A DNA stretch of 49,121 nt, taken from contig WRBE01000016.1 in assembly GCA_009779845.1 (NCBI GenBank), forward strand, positions 1-49,121, read 5' to 3'. The position numbers and the translations under genes were made by a program. A model generated the notes under the pieces. The model was not told the origin of the DNA. It was given only the letters and a program-made list of their open reading frames with translations, and ran no database searches. Source of the stretch: Oscillospiraceae bacterium (GTDB lineage Bacteria > Bacillota > Clostridia > Oscillospirales > Oscillospiraceae). Position 1 is the first letter of the stretch, and each line of letters begins with the position of its first letter. Positions 1 to 8,341 of the stretch are shown here, piece after piece.

Positions 1-47
1 AATACTTTCTCAAGTATGAGATGTCCATATTGATTCTTCATAAAAAT

Positions 48-91
48 GACTCCTAACGTAGTTTTTCATTCTACATCAGGAGTCCCTTTTT
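48..91 (+). terminator. Candidate intrinsic terminator of an upstream gene
   Basis: An inverted repeat GACTCCT (48-54) / AGGAGTC (78-84) has an inner GTAG (58-61) / CTAC (71-74) pairing and is followed by CCTTTTTC. This is the shape of a rho-independent terminator read on the plus strand. It would end transcription of a gene lying left of the window. No coding region is convincing in bases 1-320; 92-245 holds nothing I can interpret. Confidence 0.5.
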
Positions 92-245
92 CGCAATGTC
101 CGTTTTTAGGGGGCCTGTTCAATTACCGTGCCTCTTGTTTTTTCTATAGTCGAAATGTTTGTGGGCATTGCACCTCCGGCAGTGGGGTGAAAACTCATAC
201 GATTAATTTGGAAGTAAAGCATTTGTGCCCAGTATGGCAAGTGCC

Positions 246-274
246 TTGACAAACTGTATGGAAGTTGATATAGT
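246..274 (+). promoter_or_regulatory. SigmaA-type promoter of the AbrB-like gene
   Basis: A consensus -35 TTGACA (246-251) is separated by 17 bp from a -10 TATAGT (269-274). It lies about 45 bp upstream of the Shine-Dalgarno site GGAGGA of the gene at 321. This is one of the strongest promoter matches in the window. Confidence 0.75.
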
Positions 275-320
275 GCAGAAAAATGGACAAATGGTCGTTC
301 GTTTTTTGGAGGAGACTCAC

Positions 321-680
321 ATGGCTGAACAAGTGCCGCCTACTGCTCCCGAATTCCCAAGTGAACTACAAAAAAGCTATGTATCCATTGACGATATTGG
401 CAGAGTCACCATCCCGCCGAGGTTTTGGGTGGCGACAGGGATTCGGCCGAATGAATCGGTATGGGTTGTCTTGAGCGAATCCGCAATTATTATCAAAAAA
501 ACCGCATTCGGTTATCGTGGCTGTGACATGGAACAGTGTATGATGGACGCAGACGGGAAGATAGAAATTCCTATCGCCTTTTTACACAGGCTGATTATCA
601 CCCCGCGGGGCGAGGTGTTGTTTACACTTTCTCATCATGATGAAGAGACCGTGTTGGAAACATTGGCTGCGATATTATAA
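321..680 (+). CDS. AbrB/SpoVT-like transcriptional regulator with two swapped-hairpin-like halves
   Basis: A 119-residue protein. Residues about 20-55 (YVSIDDIGRVTIPPRFW... then IIIKK) match the AbrB/MazE swapped-hairpin DNA-binding pattern: a short strand, a G-R-V/I-x-I-P turn and a second hairpin. Residues about 68-110 repeat the pattern more weakly (DADGKIEIPIAFL...), so the chain may hold two AbrB-like halves rather than AbrB plus a separate sensor domain. The start at 321 is chosen for the GGAGGA site eight bases upstream; an upstream in-frame ATG at 225 would overlap the promoter. AbrB-family proteins act as dimeric transition-state regulators. The target here is unknown. The gene is monocistronic and ends at a perfect hairpin. 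Confidence 0.7.
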   Translation: MAEQVPPTAPEFPSELQKSYVSIDDIGRVTIPPRFWVATGIRPNESVWVVLSESAIIIKKTAFGYRGCDMEQCMMDADGKIEIPIAFLHRLIITPRGEVLFTLSHHDEETVLETLAAIL

Positions 681-691
681 ATGTGGAAACA

Positions 692-731
692 ACAGAACAA
701 TGCCCCCTGTACACAGGGGGCATTGTTCTGT
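692..731. terminator. Perfect 19-bp hairpin between convergent genes
   Basis: Arms 692-710 and 713-731 are exact reverse complements with a very short loop. No clear T-tract follows on either strand. It separates the AbrB-like gene (plus) from the SLH peptidase gene (minus) and probably serves both directions. Confidence 0.6.
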
Positions 732-747
732 CTATTCGCCTAGTATA

Positions 748-3219
748 TTAGGGCGTGTCTGTTGCTTGTTGCAGTTGATGGAAATTCGCAATCATGCTGG
801 CCACGCTGGCACGATTACTTGTACCGAGGGGTTCAAAGAACCCGGCCCCTGTGCCACGGAGGATGTCGGCCTGTTGCAATGCTGTAACTGCCACCCAAGC
901 CCATTCTGCTATTTGTTCCAGATCGTGGAAGGGCTCGGCCTCGTTTACGGGGAGTTCAATCTCCATCACTGTGATATAACGATAGAGCAGGGTTGCCATC
1001 TCTTGTCGGGTGATGGTGGTGTCAGGGCTGAATCGACCATAGCCGGTACCGGTGGTGACATCCATGTAATAGGCCCACTCGACAAAGGGTGCGTAGAATC
1101 TGCCGGGGATCACATCGGTGAAGGCCCGGGATTCGGTTGTCACAAAGTCTCTGGACACATACGCCGGGCTGCCGCCGTAGGTAATACGATACCAGTTGCC
1201 GGAGATGCCGATAATCTCTAAGACTGTGTCCGGGGTGACGGCGCCGACAATGGCATAGCGGGTTCCAGGGCCAGAGCGGATATTGACAACACTAGCCACT
1301 GTACCCGGTGTTGCCCAATCATCGGGATGAACCCCGGCCATGCGGCCGAGGATTGTCACAAACATACCCCGCGTAGTATACGCATGAGGAGAAAATTGTG
1401 TGGTGGAGATTCCGAGCATCAACCCCTCTTGAAATACATAGGAAATAGGGTCGTAGAACCAGTTGTTGGGGGCCACATCCAGAAAGGGGTTGCCGGTAAT
1501 ATGGAACTCTACCTCAATCCGTGCATCTTCCGTGACATCGGTGAGGGTATAACTGTCCAAGTCTCCTACATCCACGCCGTTGACCAGCACTCGAAGAACA
1601 CTATGACCTTGTTGCGGGTGGAAGGTAAAGGTCTGGTCGCCGCCATCCGGCACATAGACAAGTCCGTATGGGCTGATGGTGCCGCCGGGGCCGGAGATGG
1701 CGGTGACAACGTGCCGAACCCCGAGACCTACGTCCACGGCGGGGCTGGGGACAAAGGGAACGTATGTAATGTTCGATCGATAGAAGTGGTACCCGCTGGC
1801 ATTTGCCCGTTGCATAAGGACGGCGAGGCCGCCGGAATCGCCGCCTGCACCATATCGCCGATGGCGGGGCAGGGGTGAGGTTTGTTCCATGGTCTCAATG
1901 GCCGCCAAATTGCCGTTTCCGTCAAATTCCACCGCTGTGATCAAAATGCTGTGGCTGGGTGCATTCATCACGTCACCCACCTGTAGGGCACCCAACTCCC
2001 GCGTGATTCGGGTAGCGAAGTTGGGGAAGGTGCCGGTATGTGTGCGATGGGGGTGGTTTAGGGACCAAGACACGAAGGCCGAGCAGTCAGAAGCGTAAAA
2101 CGGTGCTCTTGTGGCGTGGGTGCCGTTGAAGGAAAAGCGGGTGTACATGTTGCTGTTTAAATCCGCTACCGCATCGGCAAAGTGGTCTAGGGATGCAGTC
2201 CATGGCACGTAGTGCCCAGCGCTTACCGGTTGACCGTAAGGGATGCCCGTATAGGTCTGACCGGCCCGAAAGGTAGTATTGCCCCGCCAGCCGGTGATAT
2301 CCCGCAGAGGTGTCCAGCGGATTTCCAACTGTTGCCGTGCCCGGAGGACGATGTTGATCTGGTTTTGGGTCAGAGCCAGACCATGCGTGGTGCTGTAGGG
2401 GACGATGTTGACGGGGAAGGTGCAGTTTGCCAACTGAGCTTCCATTGCTTCTGCGCCAAACAGGACGATATCTGCTGGGTCATCTTCCGGGTCGGTCTCG
2501 GCACTGGCTAAAAGTGCCAACGCTTCGGTGTCCTCACGGGGTTCATATGCTTGGATATCTAAGGCCCGGCCTGAAAACAGGTTCCGAAAGGCCACTTGAT
2601 AATCATCGGCGCCCCGGCGGATGATAAGGTCATCGTCCTCGGTGAAAAACTGGGTCACACCGGCCTCAATCAGCCGTCCCTCAGCGTACAGGGTGAAGTT
2701 GCCCAGACTGCCTGTGGCATAGATGGTGCCGTAGACCGTGGGGATAAAGCGGGTCACGGAGAGACCTGTGCTGCGCACCGTAGTCGCTTGGTCTGAGAGC
2801 CGCACTTCATAAACTCGCCCCGCAGACAACAGCAGCGCCAAATTGCCGCAAGTTATGTAGAGCTGGTCGATGGGACTCTCCCAAATCAAAACGGTTTCTG
2901 TTTTCCGGGAGTCTAAGTCAAAGCGGCGGAGCAGGGTTGGCCCGTCCTCGACAGTGAAATAGAGGCCGCCGTTTATCACGTTTAAGTGACGGCCCGGCTC
3001 TTCAGAAAGTAACCGCTCACCGCCGTAGATGCCGGTGTGGTCGGCCCAGAAAAAAGTGTTGCCGTAGGTGGCCATCTGGCCACCGTTCAGACTGTTGATG
3101 GGGGTGTTGCCCAAGGCAAGTGTCTGCTCACCGCCGCCGGATAGGGCCAGAGCGGGATGTGCCGTGATTAGGAGCAAGATTGCGAGGGCAAGTGCCCAAA
3201 TACTTCGTGCTTTTAACAT
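748..3219 (-). CDS. S-layer-anchored surface protein with NlpC/P60- or CHAP-like cysteine peptidase core, SLH and SH3b domains
   Basis: An 823-residue secreted protein. It has a Sec signal peptide (1-26, MLKARSIWAL then a Leu/Ala-rich core). The region about 30-300 looks like a repetitive beta-sheet (propeller-like) segment. The middle (about 310-490) carries DCSAFVSW (C379) and APSHSI (H423), the Cys and His order of an NlpC/P60 or CHAP-type amidase; this is inferred from motif only. A beta-rich repeat segment follows (about 502-573), then SLH1 (about 579-630), an SH3b domain (about 640-695, VNIRSGPGTRYAIVG), SLH2 (about 699-750) and SLH3 (about 763-815). An SH3b domain between SLH1 and SLH2 is an unusual order. 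SLH domains bind pyruvylated secondary wall polymer, and SH3b domains often bind peptidoglycan. The gene lies 47 bp downstream of rex on the same strand, so it is probably co-transcribed. Confidence 0.75.
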   Translation of the reverse strand: MLKARSIWALALAILLLITAHPALALSGGGEQTLALGNTPINSLNGGQMATYGNTFFWADHTGIYGGERLLSEEPGRHLNVINGGLYFTVEDGPTLLRRFDLDSRKTETVLIWESPIDQLYITCGNLALLLSAGRVYEVRLSDQATTVRSTGLSVTRFIPTVYGTIYATGSLGNFTLYAEGRLIEAGVTQFFTEDDDLIIRRGADDYQVAFRNLFSGRALDIQAYEPREDTEALALLASAETDPEDDPADIVLFGAEAMEAQLANCTFPVNIVPYSTTHGLALTQNQINIVLRARQQLEIRWTPLRDITGWRGNTTFRAGQTYTGIPYGQPVSAGHYVPWTASLDHFADAVADLNSNMYTRFSFNGTHATRAPFYASDCSAFVSWSLNHPHRTHTGTFPNFATRITRELGALQVGDVMNAPSHSILITAVEFDGNGNLAAIETMEQTSPLPRHRRYGAGGDSGGLAVLMQRANASGYHFYRSNITYVPFVPSPAVDVGLGVRHVVTAISGPGGTISPYGLVYVPDGGDQTFTFHPQQGHSVLRVLVNGVDVGDLDSYTLTDVTEDARIEVEFHITGNPFLDVAPNNWFYDPISYVFQEGLMLGISTTQFSPHAYTTRGMFVTILGRMAGVHPDDWATPGTVASVVNIRSGPGTRYAIVGAVTPDTVLEIIGISGNWYRITYGGSPAYVSRDFVTTESRAFTDVIPGRFYAPFVEWAYYMDVTTGTGYGRFSPDTTITRQEMATLLYRYITVMEIELPVNEAEPFHDLEQIAEWAWVAVTALQQADILRGTGAGFFEPLGTSNRASVASMIANFHQLQQATDTP

Positions 3220-3266
3220 AAGAACCGCCTTTCAAGTGTCTGTTGTCTCAAATCCTGTCGTTCATG

Positions 3267-3920
3267 TTAAGGTTTTTCTAACTCGTTGTCTTTTGGATGG
3301 GTCATGTAATAGCTGAGGGTGAGTAGGCTGTCGGAAAAGTGCAGGTTTTCCACAATTACATCGGGGCCCATGTTAGGCAAGTCTTGGTTGGTGAAGTTCC
3401 AGATACCACGGACACCCGCATCAGCCAGCAAGGTGGAAATGGTGCGGGCACTTTCACCGGACATGGTGAGTACGGCAATATCCGGCGGACTATCTTGCAG
3501 GTCTGCCGCCAATGTGTCTGCGTGTCGAATGGTGAGGCCCGCCATTTCAGTGCCCACAATCTCATGGGACACATCATAGGCGGCGGTGAGGCGAAACGCA
3601 TACTGTTCAAAGGGGAATTTGCCGATGATAGCACGACCTAAGTTACCGGCACCGATGATGATGGCACGCCGTTCTCGGCGGATGCCTAGAATCTTGGCTA
3701 CCTCGCCTAAAAGCATTTCTACATTGTACCCATATCCTTGCTGGCCGAACTCGCCAAAACAGGAGAGATCCTGCCGGATTTGGGAGGCGGTAATCCCCAT
3801 AAGTCGCCCTAATTCGCCGGAGGAGATACGGACAACGTCTTTTGACCGAAGTTCTTCCAGATACCGCAGGTATCGGGGGAGCCGCAGAATGACGTTGTGG
3901 CTGATTTTGTTTTTCCGCAT
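3267..3920 (-). CDS. rex: Redox-sensing transcriptional repressor Rex
   Basis: A 217-residue protein with the full Rex architecture. The N-terminal winged helix (about 1-80) contains RLPRYLRYLEEL and ASQIRQDLSCFGEFGQQGYGY, the family's DNA-recognition signature. A Rossmann NAD(H)-binding domain follows, with IIGAGNLGRAI at about 86-96, and the C-terminal domain-swapped helix carries NLHFSDSLLTLSYYM. In Gram-positive bacteria Rex senses the NADH/NAD+ ratio and represses fermentation and anaerobic respiration genes when NADH is low. I did not find a clear Rex operator palindrome in the window. Transcription probably starts at the minus-strand promoter at 3960-3988. Confidence 0.95.
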   Translation of the reverse strand: MRKNKISHNVILRLPRYLRYLEELRSKDVVRISSGELGRLMGITASQIRQDLSCFGEFGQQGYGYNVEMLLGEVAKILGIRRERRAIIIGAGNLGRAIIGKFPFEQYAFRLTAAYDVSHEIVGTEMAGLTIRHADTLAADLQDSPPDIAVLTMSGESARTISTLLADAGVRGIWNFTNQDLPNMGPDVIVENLHFSDSLLTLSYYMTHPKDNELEKP

Positions 3921-3959
3921 AAGTATGTGACCCTCTCTCTCGGCGCAATGTTCGGAGGT

Positions 3960-3988
3960 ATTATAACACTTTTTGGGTGGAATATCAA
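3960..3988 (-). promoter_or_regulatory. SigmaA-type promoter of rex
   Basis: On the minus strand, TTGATA (3988-3983) and TATAAT (3965-3960) are separated by 17 bp. They lie about 40 bp upstream of the rex ATG. Confidence 0.7.
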
Positions 3989-4199
3989 GGGCAGGGGATG
4001 AGGTTGTACGACAATAGCATTTACTTAGTACTTTCTAAGCTGTATGAGCAGCGATCAATGACTGCGAAATTATCCACTTGTGGGGTTTTTATTTGAAAAA
4101 AACGATTGTGATTCGATTCAAGTCGTTTTAGAAAAAAACAAGCGAAATTAAAGTAAATTAGTTTACAATGTAATCTACATACACTGCAAATAATTTTTG

Positions 4200-4234
4200 A
4201 CACGAATATAAAGTAGCAGAGGTTATATTCGTGT
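4200..4234 (+). promoter_or_regulatory. 11-bp perfect inverted repeat upstream of the Cys-rich SLH gene
   Basis: Arms ACACGAATATA (4200-4210) and TATATTCGTGT (4224-4234) are exact reverse complements with a 13-bp spacer. A TTGACA (4197-4202) overlaps the left arm, but no -10 box sits at normal spacing from it, so the promoter is uncertain. The repeat could be an operator or a leader hairpin. The rest of the 3989-4361 spacer is AT-rich. It holds one imperfect stem (4099-4129) and the AGGAG site at 4343-4347; I see no gene in it. Confidence 0.45.
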
Positions 4235-4361
4235 TAGGAAAATTGCAAAATATGTATGTGAGAAATATCCAAGAGAGGAGCTAGATATCCCGGCAAAGCC
4301 AATGTAGTGAAACATCAATCCAATTATTATATAAAAAACCAAAGGAGTACATGAAAACCAA

Positions 4362-6416
4362 ATGAAGAAAACCAAACGACTATTAGCGATTCTTTTCTCC
4401 GTGCTAATGGTGCTGACGCTGTTTCCGGCGGCCGCACTGGCAGACATGGGTGTTGTAGTAACTGATTTTGAGATTCCGGCCAGTGGGACATTTATTGATT
4501 CGAGCGGTATGCATTGGCGTGTGCTGCGCAATGACGGCAACGGCAACAGCCTGATTATCGCCGACCGTGTACGAGATGCTGGCACTCCCGTGATCAACAG
4601 ATGGGCAACGCTCAATGAGATGATGCGTACACATTTGTTAGAAAACTGGACACTTGCGCCAGAGATTGCGGCACTTGCATTGTTGCCGGTCGGCGCAGAT
4701 ACCGATGTGCGCACCGAACTCACTTCAGGTAGTTTCCTAAACCTTCCTAGCAATGAAAATGGGGCTGCTGGTATCACCACGCCTGGCGCGCAGGCAACAA
4801 CGCCGAACGAGGGATTATTCATCTTCTCTATCTCAGAGGCGAATGAATACTTTGGGAATAACGCATCACGCGCTGCGAATTCTGCGAGTGCTCCTCATGT
4901 GCCGACGGGCTGGTATCTGCGGTCGCCCGGTGTTACATTTCCCACAGGGATAGATGAGATCGTGATTGTGGGCATCACAGGCAGCGTCAGCACTCTGAAT
5001 CCAGGTGGAGCAGTAGTCGCCGGGGTTCGCCCGGCCTTGTGGGTGGGTGCCGGTGAAGGCCCCGGTTGCGGTACCACAGGCTGCACCTGTGACCCCTGCG
5101 AGTGCGACCCGAACAATGGCTGTGGCGAAGGCCCCGGTTGCGGCACCACAGGCTGCACTTGTGACCCTTGTGAGTGCGACCCGAACAATGGTTGCGGCGA
5201 AGGCCCCGGTTGCGGTACCACAGGTTGCACTTGTGACCCTTGCGAGTGCGACCCGAACAACGGCTGTGGCGAAGGCCCCGGTTGCGGCACCACAGGTTGC
5301 ACTTGTGACCCTTGCGAGTGCGAGCCGAACAATGGCTGTGGCGAAGGCCCCGGCTGCGGTACCACAGGCTGCACCTGTGACCCCTGCGAGTGTGAGCCGA
5401 ACAACGGCTGTGGCGAAGGCCCCGGCTGCGGCACCACAGGTTGCACTTGTGACCCCTGCGAATGTGACCCGAACAACGGTTGCGGCGAAGGCCCCGGTTG
5501 CGGTACCACAGGCTGCACCTGTGACCCCTGTGAGTGTGACCCGAACAACGGTTGCGGCGAAGGCCCCGGCTGCGGTACCACAGGTTGTACCTGTGACCCC
5601 TGTGAGTGTGACCCGAACAACGGTTGCGGTGAAGGCCCCGGTTGTGATTGTGGGAACACCAACTGTTGCGACAATGAGCCCGGCGATTGTACCTGTGACG
5701 ATTGCGACTGCCAAGAGACCGGTGACCCTCGTGAGCGTCACTTAGCCTACATGTTCGGCGATGATCACGGCAACTTCCTGCCTAGTGGCAACATCACCCG
5801 CGCACAGGTGGCGGCGATTCTTGTCAGAACCCAGCTTGTAGACTTTGAGCAAAATCTTCGTCGTTTGCCGGATGGAATGACCAGCTTTGAGGTGTTTTCT
5901 GACGTAGGCCCGAATAACTGGTTCTTCTTCTATGTGGCATGGGCCTATGATGCAGACTTGGTGCAAGGGTATCGAGGCAGCTTTAGACCGAATGAGCCTG
6001 TTACAAGACAAGAGCTTGCGGCCATGATTGCACGGCTCGGAGATGTTCGTGAAGCAGGAAACGCTGGGTTCCCCGATGCAGGAGATGCCAGCGCTTGGGC
6101 GGTGAAATACGTATACACCGTGTACCGTGAAGGGTTGATGCAAGGCGACCAGAACGGACGCTTCCAACCGCAACGGAATATCACCCGTGCAGAGACTGCA
6201 ACGGTTATGAACCGCATCTTAGAGCGTATTGACAGCCGTGAAGCATTTGCTGCGATAGAAGAGGTCGTGGACTTGGACAACCAACGTCCATTCCCGGACT
6301 TGAGAGCAACCGCTTGGTATTTCCCGTCTGTGTTAGCGGCGGCGAATGACCATTACTTGACCAGAGACGAAGACGGCGTGATTGATTGGAAGCAAATTCT
6401 CCCCGCGGCAGAATAA
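4362..6416 (+). CDS. S-layer protein with DUF6273-like N-domain, eight Cys-rich repeats and C-terminal SLH domains
   Basis: A 684-residue secreted protein. Its signal peptide (1-27, MKKTKRLLAILFSVLM...) is followed by a domain (about 30-228) resembling DUF6273 modules, with late motifs WYLRSPG and VRPALWV. Residues 231-422 are eight tandem 24-residue units, each with six cysteines spaced C-x4-C-x-C-x2-C-x-C-x5-C; the only residue change is D/E in units 4 and 5. A shorter, divergent Cys-rich piece follows (about 423-455). About three SLH domains and a partial fourth follow from residue 460 to the end (FSDVGPNNWFFFYVAWAY, FPDAGDASAWAVKYVYTVY). The cell-surface location is inferred from the SLH domains. 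The Cys-rich stalk might bind metal or form disulfides; its function is unknown. A four-codon reading frame (ATG at 4351) sits between the RBS and this start and overlaps it by ATGA. Confidence 0.85.
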   Translation: MKKTKRLLAILFSVLMVLTLFPAAALADMGVVVTDFEIPASGTFIDSSGMHWRVLRNDGNGNSLIIADRVRDAGTPVINRWATLNEMMRTHLLENWTLAPEIAALALLPVGADTDVRTELTSGSFLNLPSNENGAAGITTPGAQATTPNEGLFIFSISEANEYFGNNASRAANSASAPHVPTGWYLRSPGVTFPTGIDEIVIVGITGSVSTLNPGGAVVAGVRPALWVGAGEGPGCGTTGCTCDPCECDPNNGCGEGPGCGTTGCTCDPCECDPNNGCGEGPGCGTTGCTCDPCECDPNNGCGEGPGCGTTGCTCDPCECEPNNGCGEGPGCGTTGCTCDPCECEPNNGCGEGPGCGTTGCTCDPCECDPNNGCGEGPGCGTTGCTCDPCECDPNNGCGEGPGCGTTGCTCDPCECDPNNGCGEGPGCDCGNTNCCDNEPGDCTCDDCDCQETGDPRERHLAYMFGDDHGNFLPSGNITRAQVAAILVRTQLVDFEQNLRRLPDGMTSFEVFSDVGPNNWFFFYVAWAYDADLVQGYRGSFRPNEPVTRQELAAMIARLGDVREAGNAGFPDAGDASAWAVKYVYTVYREGLMQGDQNGRFQPQRNITRAETATVMNRILERIDSREAFAAIEEVVDLDNQRPFPDLRATAWYFPSVLAAANDHYLTRDEDGVIDWKQILPAAE
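5052..5627 (+). repeat. Eight tandem 72-bp coding repeats (Cys-rich stalk)
   Basis: Eight consecutive in-frame 72-bp units run from 5052 to 5627, and a ninth begins at 5628 then diverges. Units differ mainly at third codon positions (tgt/tgc, ggt/ggc, aat/aac), while the protein is almost invariant. Because the unit length is a multiple of three, long open frames also appear in other frames and on the opposite strand here; these are by-products. Confidence 0.95.
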
Positions 6417-6445
6417 GCCGACATCATCTAGCTAGTCCAGAAAGA

Positions 6446-6488
6446 AACCCCCGCAAGGGCGGCCAATTTGGCTGCCCTTGCGGGGGTT
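6446..6488. terminator. 15-bp hairpin between convergent genes
   Basis: Arms 6446-6460 (AACCCCCGCAAGGGC) and 6474-6488 are exact reverse complements, and the loop can pair further (GCC/GGC). On the minus strand the stem is followed by a T-rich stretch, so it fits a terminator of the minus-strand gene best. It may stop the plus-strand SLH gene as well. Confidence 0.7.
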
Positions 6489-6510
6489 GTACAGTTCTGT
6501 GATTGACCTG

Positions 6511-8136
6511 TTACCGCCGCACAATCCGATAAGCGCTCACTAATTCTGAATACAGGCCGCCGGTGTGGTAAATTTCCACACGGTCGCCTTCGTCTAAGAG
6601 CACGGCTTCTTCTGCGTCTGCGGCGGTGATGACGAAGAACATGTCCTCGCCCCGGAGACGGATGAAGTAGTGGGTGTTGCCTTCGATGACGGCGGTACGA
6701 ATTTCTTCAATAATACCTTCGGCGTAGGTGCCGATGATCTGCTCTGTATGGATGATGCTTTGTCGAAGCAATGTTTCCCGGTAGAGGCTCAGGGTCTCTT
6801 CCACTGTGGGGGCATTGACAGCGATTTGTGACTGCTCCACGTTGACCATGGCGTACATCCGGACAATGTCCATGTTATCTTTGAGGGCGATGAAGTAGGT
6901 GGGCTGGTCTGCGATGTTTAACAGCAGAGGGAATGTGGCTCTGTAACGCAAGTCTTGCACAAGCCCCTCTGCGCTGGCCATGGCGGCATACTCGTCGGCA
7001 CCGGCCACAGAATAGATGGTGGCCTGTTTCGTCCGCTGGTTGATGAGGGCGAATCCGACGATACTGGCATCTGTTCCCACAGAGGTGATGCCGGTGTAGA
7101 GATAGACATCGTCATCCATGGCGATGTAGTTAAATCCGGCCGTGGTGCGGGTCACGCCCTGTTGGCCTAATATGGAGTTAATAAACCCGCCGGAGAGGGT
7201 GCCGTACCAGTCGTACTGTTCAATCAGCAAGGTAGCAGAGAACACACGGTCTACCCAGGTGGGGATATTCTCTAAGGAATAGTACCGGCTGGCCCCGGTG
7301 ACGGCGTTGACCAACACGGCACCGTTGACGTCTACACCGCCAAAGAGGCCCACACGCTTGACGATGCGGGGTGCCACCCAGTAGGGGGTGCCATCATCGT
7401 TTAACTCAAACACCGGGTCGCCGAACATGAAGGTGGGGTACTGGAATCGCAGATGACGGTTTAGGTTGCGGAAGAAAAATTCACCGGGAGAGTAACGCAT
7501 CCCTCGCTCCAGCCGGACGACCTCTGCCTGTTGGGTTACCATATCCACGATAACATAGCCCGGAAGCCCCTGAGACATGTTGTTGAACCATTTAATTAAA
7601 TCGCCGTAGACCAAAGGCGCCACCCGCACCGGGCGGCCATTGAAGTTAATTTGAGAGTACTGCTCTGCCACCTCAAACTGGGACACCACATCGGCAAGCT
7701 CACCCAATGTACGGTTGCCGAGCCGTGCGGCGCTTACGGCGTCTAGCATGGGGATTTGGTCAAAGGTAATCTCTCGCACGTCTGTGGCGAAGTCAGAACG
7801 CTCTACCGTGAGGATATTGGAGTAACTGCGGGCCCGTAGAATGGGGGCGGACACCAGTTGTCCCACCAAGAAAATACCCACCAACACGAGACAGCAGATG
7901 GCGGGAACCAATGCAACCCGCTTGATTTCAGACACCACTTGCGGCGCAGTGGCCTGTTTGAGTGCCGCACCGCCAAAGAGCAGACGGAGTACACAATACA
8001 CCGCCGCCATGGCGAAGAAGAACCCATAAAACGCAGGGTCTTGCAAGTTGATGGCCGGCAGCCGGAGGTAGAAGTAGATAAGCCCGGCGAGGAGGGTGAG
8101 CAGAATGGTCAATATGGTACGTTTTCCTTTTTTCAT
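6511..8136 (-). CDS. Unrecognised membrane protein with large extracytoplasmic domain
   Basis: A 541-residue protein that I cannot assign to a named family. Three hydrophobic segments are visible near the N-terminus: about 8-27 (TILTILLTLLAGLIYFYL), 36-56 and 75-98. A soluble domain of about 440 residues follows, and its membrane topology places it outside if the N-terminus is inside. Its middle contains tidy motifs such as YPTFMFGDPVFELNDDGTPYW and VLVNAVTGASRYYSLENIP; its end (about 455-541) is a small beta-rich module (IRLRGEDMFFVI, LLDEGDRVEIYH) that resembles an OB- or SH3-like barrel. The gene is monocistronic, divergent from the RCC1-SLH gene and convergent with the Cys-rich SLH gene. 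No catalytic motif is obvious. Confidence 0.75.
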   Translation of the reverse strand: MKKGKRTILTILLTLLAGLIYFYLRLPAINLQDPAFYGFFFAMAAVYCVLRLLFGGAALKQATAPQVVSEIKRVALVPAICCLVLVGIFLVGQLVSAPILRARSYSNILTVERSDFATDVREITFDQIPMLDAVSAARLGNRTLGELADVVSQFEVAEQYSQINFNGRPVRVAPLVYGDLIKWFNNMSQGLPGYVIVDMVTQQAEVVRLERGMRYSPGEFFFRNLNRHLRFQYPTFMFGDPVFELNDDGTPYWVAPRIVKRVGLFGGVDVNGAVLVNAVTGASRYYSLENIPTWVDRVFSATLLIEQYDWYGTLSGGFINSILGQQGVTRTTAGFNYIAMDDDVYLYTGITSVGTDASIVGFALINQRTKQATIYSVAGADEYAAMASAEGLVQDLRYRATFPLLLNIADQPTYFIALKDNMDIVRMYAMVNVEQSQIAVNAPTVEETLSLYRETLLRQSIIHTEQIIGTYAEGIIEEIRTAVIEGNTHYFIRLRGEDMFFVITAADAEEAVLLDEGDRVEIYHTGGLYSELVSAYRIVRR

Positions 8137-8172
8137 GGGCAGTTCTCGCTTTCTGGTTTGTTTTTATGGGGT

Positions 8173-8200
8173 ATTATATCATGGATTTGTTGGAAAGCAA
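8173..8200 (-). promoter_or_regulatory. Promoter of the membrane protein gene
   Basis: On the minus strand, TTGCTT (8200-8195) and TATAAT (8178-8173) have a 16-bp spacer, about 36 bp before the ATG. The same TTGCTT -35 variant occurs at 8270 and 12747. Confidence 0.5.
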
Positions 8201-8269
8201 AGGGGCGGGCGCTGTTTGTTGTGCTTGGGTGTTTTTCTCTTGCAATTTTTTGAAATTTGTCCATTATTG

Positions 8270-8324
8270 TTGCTTTTTGTATTGGAATTCTATATAATTA
8301 ATTCCAAATACTTGCAAATGCAAG
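8270..8324 (+). promoter_or_regulatory. Promoter of the RCC1-SLH gene with overlapping inverted repeat and leader palindrome
   Basis: TTGCTT (8270-8275) and TATAAT (8293-8298) have a 17-bp spacer. An inverted repeat TTGGAATT (8282-8289) / AATTCCAA (8300-8307) brackets the -10 box and could be an operator. A second palindrome, CTTGCA (8311-8316) / TGCAAG (8319-8324), lies just before the Shine-Dalgarno site. Confidence 0.6.
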
Positions 8325-8341
8325 GGTGAGGGAGTATGGGT

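Noticed and set aside
46..249. 67-codon open frame at the left edge
   Set aside because: It crosses the candidate terminator, lacks a ribosome site, and its composition does not look coding.
4099..4129. Imperfect stem upstream of the Cys-rich SLH gene as a terminator
   Set aside because: It has a bulge, is weak and AT-rich, and there is no gene that would need it on the strand with the T-run.
4866..5745. Long open frames antisense and in another sense frame across the Cys-rich repeats (291, 259 and 232 codons)
   Set aside because: They are produced by a 72-bp repeat whose length is a multiple of three. The sense frame has a signal peptide, SLH domains and third-position variation.
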